Source: Buchnera aphidicola (Microlophium carnosum)
GTDB lineage: Bacteria > Pseudomonadota > Gammaproteobacteria > Enterobacterales > Enterobacteriaceae
Reading direction: 5' to 3'
Assembly (NCBI GenBank): GCA_011752475.1
Contig: CP048747.1
Coordinates: 186,001-250,000, forward strand
Length of the DNA stretch: 64,000 bases
The translations under genes and the position numbers were made by a program. The notes beneath the pieces were generated by a model that searched no databases, was not told the origin of the DNA, and saw only the letters and a list, made by a program, of their open reading frames with translations. Each line of letters begins with the position of its first letter. Position 1 is the stretch's first letter. Of this stretch, positions 57,486-64,000 are shown in pieces.

Positions 57486-58975
57486 ATTTTTTCTTCCAAT
57501 AAGTTTAAAACTATTTTTTTATCTGAATACTTAATATATCTATTTTGAATTATTTGTTTTTCTTCATGTCCTTTCCCGGATATTAAAATTATATGATTAT
57601 ATTTTGCTTTAAAATAAGCGTAAGATATTGCTTGTTTTCTGTTTGGAATAATTAGTATTCTTTTTTTATTTTGACAACCATTTAAAATATCTTCAATAAT
57701 TTTCTTTTCTTTTTCATTTCTTGGATTGTCATTAGTAATAATAACTTTATCTGACATTTTTTCTGCAATAGCACCCATGATAGGACGTTTTTTTTGATCT
57801 CTTTCTCCTCCACATCCAAATATACACCATATATATCTTTGATAGTGCAAGCGAATTGCATCTAGTGTTTTTTTTAATGCATCAGGTGTATGAGCATAGT
57901 CAATAATAAAAGTTGGTTTTTTGATAAGAGTAAATGTTTCCATTCGACCAGATACAGGCATTATTTTTTGAGATGTATTAATTAAATTAGATAAACTATG
58001 ACCTAGTTCTAAAAGACAAGCTAATGATAACAAGAGATTTGTTACGTTAAAATGGCCAATGAGACTAGATAATATTTCACCTTTCCCCCAACTTGATTCA
58101 AATACTATACAAACAAAATTATTAGCATATTTAATATCAGTAGCATTTATCCATTTTGTAGCATATTTTTTTTGTGCAGAATTTTTAATAGTAACTGCTA
58201 TTGTATAGTAATTAAGTAGTTTTTTTAGCCATATTTTTCCATATGGATCATCAGCATTTAATATAATTTTTTTAACTTTATGTGTGCTAAACAATAACCA
58301 TTTTGCTGATTCATATTTTTCCATATTTTGATGATAATCTAGATGATCTTGTGTTAGATTTGTAAAGATTGCAATATAAAAAGGAACAGCTTTGACACGA
58401 TGCTGTATCAAACCATGTGAAGAAACTTCCATCGTAACTAATTTAGCTTTTTTTTCTAATGCTATAGATAAAAATAAGTGAATAAAAATGGCAGAAGATG
58501 TTGTATTTTTCGTAGATTGTAAAGAGTCATAGAAACCATTTCCTAAAGTTCCCATGGTTGCATTTTTATCGCCTAAAATTTTACTCCATTGATTGATTAA
58601 TTGTGTTACGGTAGTTTTTCCATTAGTTCCAGTTATGCCAATTATTTTTAATTTGTTTCCTGGTTCTTTGTAGAAACGACTGGCTAGCATCGATATATTT
58701 TCAGATAGTTTAAAAAAATATATTATAAGAACATTGTTAATATATTTAAATGTTCCATGATTTTCTTTTTTTTTAGTTTCATATAGAATAGCTGCTGATT
58801 TTTTATAAATAGCTTCGAAAACAAAATTACGTCCATCTTGTTTTATTCCTGGAACAGCTATAAATAAATCGCCTTTATTTACAGTTCTACTATCTATATT
58901 TAAATTTAAAATATATTTATTTGGAATATCTTTAATCCACGGTGCAAGCAGATATTTTAAGCAAGTTTTATTCAT
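57482..58975 (-). CDS. murE: UDP-MurNAc-L-Ala-D-Glu--meso-diaminopimelate ligase MurE
   Basis: Adds meso-DAP to the stem peptide. 497 aa (E. coli 495). P-loop GITGTNGKTTVTQ at about 112, TMEVSSHGLIQHRV with the carbamylated Lys region following, FTNLTQDHLDYH, and the DAP-specific motif DNPRNEKEK. Intact. It starts after ftsI and overlaps murF by four bases. Confidence 0.96.
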   Translation of the reverse strand: MNKTCLKYLLAPWIKDIPNKYILNLNIDSRTVNKGDLFIAVPGIKQDGRNFVFEAIYKKSAAILYETKKKENHGTFKYINNVLIIYFFKLSENISMLASRFYKEPGNKLKIIGITGTNGKTTVTQLINQWSKILGDKNATMGTLGNGFYDSLQSTKNTTSSAIFIHLFLSIALEKKAKLVTMEVSSHGLIQHRVKAVPFYIAIFTNLTQDHLDYHQNMEKYESAKWLLFSTHKVKKIILNADDPYGKIWLKKLLNYYTIAVTIKNSAQKKYATKWINATDIKYANNFVCIVFESSWGKGEILSSLIGHFNVTNLLLSLACLLELGHSLSNLINTSQKIMPVSGRMETFTLIKKPTFIIDYAHTPDALKKTLDAIRLHYQRYIWCIFGCGGERDQKKRPIMGAIAEKMSDKVIITNDNPRNEKEKKIIEDILNGCQNKKRILIIPNRKQAISYAYFKAKYNHIILISGKGHEEKQIIQNRYIKYSDKKIVLNLLEEKI

Positions 58976-59009
58976 TCAATTTCTGTCGATTTGATTGTAA
59001 AATAGTATT

Positions 59010-60725
59010 TTAATTCAATAAATTATCTGGTTTGATATTCATTTTTTTTAATACTAATGTCATTATACTGCTAAAAACTGGAGCAGAAACTGCACCTCCA
59101 TAATATTTTTTTCCCTTAGGATTATCGATTACAATGATTAATGAAAATCTTGGATCGCTAGCTGGAGCGATTCCTGCAGTATACGCTGTGTATTTTTTAA
59201 TATAACGTCCATGAATGCCTACTTTTTTTGCAGTTCCTGTTTTAATAGCAACACGATATCCTTTGACTGCGGCTTGAATACCTCCTCCTCCTGGTTTGGC
59301 AACACTTTCCATCATATTAATTACTTTTTGCACATATTGTTTTGGAAAAATTCTTTTTTCATCTATTGGACTATTAATTTTTATAATTGAAAGTGGACGA
59401 TATATTCCATAACTTCCGATAGTAGCATATAATCGTGCTAGCTGAAGAGGGGTGACCATGAGACCATATCCAAAAGAGAAAGTAGCTTTATCTAAATCAG
59501 CCCATTTTTTTTTTTTAGGGAAAAAACCGCTTTTTTCACCAATGAGTCCTAGTTGAGTTGGTTGTCCTAATCCAAAATTAATATAACTATCAAGTAATTT
59601 TAAAATTGGCATAGATAGTGCAATTTTTGATACTCCTACATTACTTGATTTTTGCAATATACCAGTTATAGTAAGTTGATCATGATAAGAAACATCTTTT
59701 ATTTGATGTCTTTTAATGAAAAAAGGTTTAGTGTCAATTATTGATTTTTCTTGAATAATTCCAAGTTTTAACGCTTCCATAATTACTATTGGCTTTACTG
59801 TTGAACCTGGTTCAAAAATATCTGTAATGGCTCTATTACGAATATTTTTTTTTATGATATGTCGCATATTATTAGGATTATATGAAGGACTGTTTGCCAT
59901 AGCTAAAACTTCCCCTGTTTTAATATCAATTAAAACTGCAGTTCCAGAATCAGCCTTATTTTTCTCTACTGCTTCGTATAATTTATGATATACAATACTT
60001 TGTAATTGAGCATTAATACTAAGTGTTAAGTTATTAGATGGACTCTCTTCAACTAAAGATGTATTTTCAACAATTTCTCCCTTGTTATCTTTTCTAATTT
60101 TTCTTTTTCCTGGTTTTCCTGTTAGTAGTGTGTTAAAACTTTTTTCTACACCTTCAATTCCGATACCATCTATGTTAGTTATACCTATAAGTTGAGCTGC
60201 AATTTTTCCAAAAGGATAATATCTTTTTGATTCTTCTAATAAAAAAATACCAGGTAACTGTAATTTTTTAATATACTTTGCAATCTCAGGATTGATTTGA
60301 CGCGCTAAATAAATAAATTTTGATTTCTTATGAGCATTTATATGTAAAAATATGTTTTTTAATGGGATTGAAAGAACTTCTGACAAAGCGTCCCAACGTT
60401 TATTATGTTCAATATTTTTTTTGTTAAGAACTTCTGATGGATCTGCACAGATAGCGTTGACTGATACAGTCACTGCTAGCGGATATCCGTCTCGATCATT
60501 AATATTTCCTCGTGTACTAAGTAAAGATTGCATTCTTAATGTTCTACGATCTCCTTCTATTATGAGTAGATTAGAATTGATTATTTGTAAAAAAATTATG
60601 CGTAATGTTAAAGTCATTAAGGATAGAAAAATAAAACTACATAATATAAAAAATCGCCAATTTATATAGTTTATTTTTTTTATATTTTTTTCTTTAAAAA
60701 AATTAATTTTTTCTTTTTTGTACAT
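59010..60725 (-). CDS. ftsI: Septal transpeptidase FtsI (PBP3)
   Basis: Cross-links septal peptidoglycan. 571 aa (E. coli 588). A single N-terminal membrane anchor (INWRFFILCSFIFLSLMTL, about 22-45) is followed by a periplasmic domain. Penicillin-binding motifs: STVKP (active Ser, about 305), SSN in QKSSNVGVSK, and KTGTAKK. It ends shortly after the transpeptidase domain, as expected. Intact, unlike its partners ftsL and mrcB. Confidence 0.96.
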   Translation of the reverse strand: MYKKEKINFFKEKNIKKINYINWRFFILCSFIFLSLMTLTLRIIFLQIINSNLLIIEGDRRTLRMQSLLSTRGNINDRDGYPLAVTVSVNAICADPSEVLNKKNIEHNKRWDALSEVLSIPLKNIFLHINAHKKSKFIYLARQINPEIAKYIKKLQLPGIFLLEESKRYYPFGKIAAQLIGITNIDGIGIEGVEKSFNTLLTGKPGKRKIRKDNKGEIVENTSLVEESPSNNLTLSINAQLQSIVYHKLYEAVEKNKADSGTAVLIDIKTGEVLAMANSPSYNPNNMRHIIKKNIRNRAITDIFEPGSTVKPIVIMEALKLGIIQEKSIIDTKPFFIKRHQIKDVSYHDQLTITGILQKSSNVGVSKIALSMPILKLLDSYINFGLGQPTQLGLIGEKSGFFPKKKKWADLDKATFSFGYGLMVTPLQLARLYATIGSYGIYRPLSIIKINSPIDEKRIFPKQYVQKVINMMESVAKPGGGGIQAAVKGYRVAIKTGTAKKVGIHGRYIKKYTAYTAGIAPASDPRFSLIIVIDNPKGKKYYGGAVSAPVFSSIMTLVLKKMNIKPDNLLN

Positions 60726-60772
60726 TTTTTAAATGATATCCATCAATTTACATCTTTTTTATCAAATAAAAA

Positions 60773-61026
60773 TTATTTTTTTTGAACTGTAGAGTAAAGA
60801 GATAAAGAATTTTTTTCAATTATTAAATTTCTCCATTCGTTATTTTTTTCTTTTTTTTTAGAATAAGATTTTCTTCTTGAGTAATTAATAATCGGGTTTT
60901 ATGAACTGTTATGACAACAAAGCTAGCAGATAATATAATAGAAATTAATAAAATTAAATGAGTTTTTCCATATACAAGAAAATCATTTTTGATTATTGTC
61001 GGTAAATCATAACGTTGAATTTTCAT
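60773..61026 (-). CDS. ftsL: Cell division protein FtsL, frameshifted at A9/A7 tract
   Basis: Bitopic scaffold of the FtsQLB complex. As written it codes 67 aa (60823-61026): a cytoplasmic start, one membrane span (THLILLISIILSASFVVITV, about 22-41) and the HKTRLL motif, then TQEENLILKKKKK and an early stop. One more A in the tract at 60843-60859 gives KNNEWRNLIIEKNSL, matching E. coli IEWRNLILEENAL, down to TAA at 60773, after an A8 tract. Even repaired it lacks the last part of the periplasmic coiled coil (E. coli 121 aa). Two bases after rsmH. Confidence 0.8.
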
Positions 61027-61028
61027 AT

Positions 61029-61967
61029 TTATTCTCGTATTTCTGCCACACGAAGTATAGAGCTACGAGCTCTAGGATTATTATTTATTTCACTTGCAGT
61101 TGGTGATATTCGATTGATAATTTTTAACTTGCAGATTTTTAAATTATTTAATTGTTTTTCTGTGATAGCCATGCCATATGGAACAACTGCTTTTGCACTG
61201 TTTTGTATCATAAAATTTTTTACTATTCTATCTTCTAAAGAATGAAAACTAAGAACTGATATACGTCCTCCTGGTTTTAATATTTTTAGCGTACTTTTCA
61301 AAGCTTGTTGAATTTCTTCTAATTCTTGATTGATATAAATTCTAATAGCTTGAAAGCTTCTTCTTGCGGGATGTTTAAATTTATTTCTTATTGGTATAGC
61401 TCTTTTAATAATATCAGCTAATTCTAAAGTTCGGGTTATTTTTTTTATTTGATTGACGTGTTTGATTGCATGAGCTATTTTTTTTGAAAAACGCTCTTCT
61501 CCAAAATTTTTTAATACAAAAGCAATTTCATGGACATTGCTTTTAAAAAGCCATTCTGAAGCAGAAATACCATAGTTGGGATTCATTCTCATGTCTAAAG
61601 GACCATCTTTTTTAAATGAAAAACCTCTTTCATGGTTGTCAATTTGTAATGAAGATACTCCTAAATCAAATATAATTCCATTAACCTTCCCTATAATCTC
61701 TTGGTTTTTTGCATAATCTAGTAATTTTGAAAAATTTTGATTGATTATATGAAAGCGTGAATCTTGAATATTATGACCTATAGAAACAGCAATTGGATCT
61801 CTATCAATAGAATATAATTTTCCATCTTTTCCTAATCTTTTTAAAATTTCATTTGAATGTCCACCTGTTCCAAATGTACCGTCAATATAAATACCATTTT
61901 TTTTTATTTTTAAAGAATGAATTAATTCTTGTTTCATTACTGGAATATGTGTAAGTGTGCGATTCAT
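61029..61967 (-). CDS. rsmH: 16S rRNA (cytosine-1402-N4) methyltransferase RsmH (MraW)
   Basis: Methylates C1402 in the ribosomal P site. 312 aa (E. coli 313). IPVMKQELIHSL, SAM motif YIDGTFGTGGHSNEIL, DRDPIAV, DLGVSSLQIDNHERGFSF, DMRMNP, and the C-terminal LSFHSLEDRIVKNF with NPRARSSILRVAE. The start at 61967 (MNRTLTHIPVM) matches the family length; the frame extends 21 codons upstream through a palindrome, without conservation. It opens the division cluster, without the mraZ that precedes it in E. coli. Confidence 0.95.
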   Translation of the reverse strand: MNRTLTHIPVMKQELIHSLKIKKNGIYIDGTFGTGGHSNEILKRLGKDGKLYSIDRDPIAVSIGHNIQDSRFHIINQNFSKLLDYAKNQEIIGKVNGIIFDLGVSSLQIDNHERGFSFKKDGPLDMRMNPNYGISASEWLFKSNVHEIAFVLKNFGEERFSKKIAHAIKHVNQIKKITRTLELADIIKRAIPIRNKFKHPARRSFQAIRIYINQELEEIQQALKSTLKILKPGGRISVLSFHSLEDRIVKNFMIQNSAKAVVPYGMAITEKQLNNLKICKLKIINRISPTASEINNNPRARSSILRVAEIRE

Positions 61968-62002
61968 TATAAAATATGTATGATATAAAGTAAGAATATG
62001 GT

Positions 62003-62032
62003 ACATGGTCATTTTAATCAAAATGACCATGT
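62003..62032. repeat. Perfect 13-bp inverted repeat between ilvH and rsmH
   Basis: Arms ACATGGTCATTTT (62003-62015) and AAAATGACCATGT (62020-62032), four-base loop AATC. It is the strongest hairpin in this gap. On the minus strand no T-run follows; on the plus strand ATATATTTTTTT follows a few bases later. It probably marks the ilvIH 3' end or the leader of rsmH. Confidence 0.6.
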
Positions 62033-62169
62033 TTGATATATTTTTTTAGAAAAATTACCATTTAAAATGTTATTAACTCGAATTGAAAAAATTGATAAAT
62101 ACATTAAAAGTTATTAGTGAGTACGAATCATGATGTATAAAATATTTTCCGTTTTTTTATATAAAAAAT

Positions 62170-62646
62170 TCATCCCCGAGACATACCAACAATTCCGGAA
62201 CGAGTGACTTCAATAACTTCTGATATGTTACGTATTATTTTTAGAAAAGAATCGATTTTTTTTGTAGTACCAGACAACTGTAATATATATGTTGTAGATG
62301 TTATATCTACAATTTGTCCTCGAAATATTTCAGTAATATGTTTAATATCATCTCTTCTATAGTTATTTATCTGCACTTTTAATAATATAATTTCACGTTC
62401 TATATGAGAAGATTGTTTAATTTGTACAACTCTTAACACATCTATTAATTTATGAAGTTGTTTTTCAATTTGTTCAATTGCTTTTTCATTCCCTACTGTT
62501 TGTATAGTCATTTTTGATAAAGTAGGATCTTCAGTAGGTGCTAATGTAACAGTTTCTATATTATATCCTCTTTGTGAAAATAGTCCTATTACTCGTGATA
62601 ACGCACCTGATTCGTTTTCTAATAAAATAGATAAAATTCTTCGCAT
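62170..62646 (-). CDS. ilvH: Acetolactate synthase III regulatory subunit IlvH
   Basis: Small subunit that binds valine and stimulates IlvI. 158 aa (E. coli 163). Starts MRRILSILLENESGALSRVIGLFSQRGYNIE, a textbook ACT domain with the Asn and Gly contacts of the valine site, then VTLAPTEDPTLSKMT. C-terminal domain ends VTRSGIVGMSRG. It begins three bases after the ilvI stop. Confidence 0.96.
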   Translation of the reverse strand: MRRILSILLENESGALSRVIGLFSQRGYNIETVTLAPTEDPTLSKMTIQTVGNEKAIEQIEKQLHKLIDVLRVVQIKQSSHIEREIILLKVQINNYRRDDIKHITEIFRGQIVDITSTTYILQLSGTTKKIDSFLKIIRNISEVIEVTRSGIVGMSRG

Positions 62647-62649
62647 ATT

Positions 62650-64000
62650 TTAGGAAACCTCTTTTTTCCTTAACCACATTTCGTTCATGCCTCCACCTTG
62701 AATTTGCATAGGATAAACGTGCTCGGAATTATCTATTTGGACGTCTACAAATACTAAATGACCATGAGATAATTTTTTCAACGCTAGCTTTAATTTTTCT
62801 TCTAATTCTATAGGATTAGTAATTTTTATACCAAAGTGTCCATAAGATTCTGACAATTTTACAAAATCTGGAAGTGAATCCATATAAGAATGAGAATGTC
62901 GTCCAGAATAAATCATGTCTTGCCACTGCTTAACCATTCCTAAAGAAGAATTGTTAAGATTTAATATTAAAATTGCTAAGTTATATTGTCGTGCTGTAGA
63001 TAATTCTTGAATGTTCATTTGAATACTACCATCTCCAGTGATACAGATGACAGTTTCTTTAGGTAAAGCTAATTTAACTCCTAACGCTGCAGGTAGTCCA
63101 AATCCCATAGTGCCTAGACCGCCTGAGTTGATCCAATGTCTAGGTTTATTAAATGGATAATATAACGCAGTAAACATTTGATGTTGTCCAACGTCTGAAG
63201 CAATATAAGATGTACCTGCTGTAAGTTTAAACAGGGTTTCAATAACTGTTTGGGGTTTTATCTTATCACCTATTTTATTATATTCAAGACTATTAACTTT
63301 CTTCCATTTTTTAATGGTATTCCACCAATCCTCTAAAAATAAAATTTTCTTTCTTTTTTTTAGTAATTCTATCATTTTTTGTAAGACATGTTTTGCATCT
63401 CCAACAATTGGGATATTGGCTGGAACAGTTTTAGAAATAGAAGTAGGATCAATGTCAATATGTAAAATGATAGCGTTTGGACAGTATTTATTTAAGTTAT
63501 TTGTTGTTCGATCATCAAATCTAACTCCGATTGCAAAAATTACATCAGCGTGATGCATTGTCATGTTAGCTTCATAAGTACCATGCATTCCTAACATAGA
63601 AATGTTTTGATCATGAGTACCTGGAAACGCACCTAATCCCATTAAAGACGTGGTAACTGGACAGTTGATTTTTTCTGCAAAAATTCGTAATTCTTCGCTG
63701 CTGTTTGAGCTAATTATTCCACCGCCTGCATAAATGACAGGTCTTTTAGATTTTAATAATGTATCTAGTGCTTTTTGAATTTGTCCTATATGACCTTTAG
63801 TTGTTGGATTATATGAGCGTATATTAATATTATCTGGCCATTTATAACAAAATTTATTTTCTTTTTTTAAAATATCTTTTGGCAAATCAATTACTACGGG
63901 TCCTGGACGTCCACTTGATGCTAACCAAAAAGCTTTTTTAAAGATAATTGGTATGTCTTCAGTCTTTTTGACTAAAAAACTATATTTTACTACTGGGCGA
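62650..64000 (-). CDS. ilvI: Acetolactate synthase III catalytic subunit IlvI, 5' end cut by window edge
   Basis: Thiamine-diphosphate enzyme for the first common step of valine and isoleucine synthesis. The frame is open to the window end (RPVVKYSFLVKKTED near 63999), so a TTG near 63885 is internal and about 120 N-terminal residues lie outside. Visible: SGRPGPVVIDLPKD, central domain VIYAGGGI and GVRFDDRTTNN, and the TPP motif GDGSIQMNIQELSTA ... LNLNN. C terminus (PMQIQGGGMNEMWLRKKEVS) is intact. Provision of branched-chain amino acids fits the nutritional symbiont. Confidence 0.96.
   Translation of the reverse strand, partial: RPVVKYSFLVKKTEDIPIIFKKAFWLASSGRPGPVVIDLPKDILKKENKFCYKWPDNINIRSYNPTTKGHIGQIQKALDTLLKSKRPVIYAGGGIISSNSSEELRIFAEKINCPVTTSLMGLGAFPGTHDQNISMLGMHGTYEANMTMHHADVIFAIGVRFDDRTTNNLNKYCPNAIILHIDIDPTSISKTVPANIPIVGDAKHVLQKMIELLKKRKKILFLEDWWNTIKKWKKVNSLEYNKIGDKIKPQTVIETLFKLTAGTSYIASDVGQHQMFTALYYPFNKPRHWINSGGLGTMGFGLPAALGVKLALPKETVICITGDGSIQMNIQELSTARQYNLAILILNLNNSSLGMVKQWQDMIYSGRHSHSYMDSLPDFVKLSESYGHFGIKITNPIELEEKLKLALKKLSHGHLVFVDVQIDNSEHVYPMQIQGGGMNEMWLRKKEVS

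Noticed and set aside
1..64000. CRISPR arrays, insertion sequences, prophage, toxin-antitoxin or other defence systems
   Set aside because: No regularly spaced repeats, transposase, integrase or toxin-like genes were seen; gene content is entirely core metabolism and housekeeping.

Overview
The window is a stretch of the chromosome of an aphid endosymbiont of the Buchnera aphidicola type. This rests on the very low GC content, gammaproteobacterial (Escherichia coli-like) proteins that have kept nearly their full E. coli length, very short regulatory regions, no mobile elements, and a gene order that matches what I recall of Buchnera chromosomes (prmC-sirB1, nadE, ackA-pta, nrdAB-yfaE, gyrA ... 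thrABC, hpt ... secA ... the division/cell-wall cluster, ilvIH). The left edge cuts prmC and the right edge cuts ilvI.

Layout. 1-6 kb: prmC, sirB1, nadE (minus), then ackA-pta for acetyl-CoA/acetate conversion. 6-12.4 kb, minus strand: yfaE, nrdB, nrdA (aerobic ribonucleotide reductase with its repair ferredoxin) and gyrA. 12.6-21.2 kb: a DUF2076 protein of unknown role, peroxiredoxin, uracil-DNA glycosylase, grpE, nadK, bamE, tmRNA, monothiol glutaredoxin, RNase T, Mn-superoxide dismutase, pth and ychF. 21.2-26 kb, minus: the thrABC operon, with a strong terminator-like hairpin in its leader. 26-32.5 kb is a decaying zone: hpt, dksA and truA are intact, but between them lie relics of panC, panB (27.2-28.4 kb) and mrcB (30.1-32.2 kb). 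32.5-43 kb: secA, mutT, coaE, guaC and the pyruvate dehydrogenase operon aceE-aceF-lpd. 43-46.2 kb, minus: speE-speD, mtn, erpA. 46.4-62 kb, minus: the division and cell-wall cluster in E. coli order (rsmH, ftsL, ftsI, murE, murF, mraY, murD, ftsW, murG, murC, ddlB, ftsA, ftsZ), without mraZ, ftsQ and lpxC. 62.2-64 kb: ilvI-ilvH.

The main discovery is a set of genes broken by a one-base length change in a poly(A) tract of the coding strand and otherwise open from end to end: ung (A10), mutT (A10), ddlB (A11), murF (A11) and ftsL (A9/A7); ackA may have the same lesion at its start codon. Slippage of RNA polymerase on such tracts has been reported in Buchnera and Blochmannia and could restore part of the protein output. 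The alternative is homopolymer sequencing error or very recent inactivation. Three of the five are cell-wall/division genes (beside a dead mrcB) and two are DNA-repair genes. By contrast panC, panB and mrcB carry many stops and frameshifts and are truly dead.

I found no IS element, prophage, CRISPR array, rRNA or tRNA, and no candidate for a new multi-gene system.
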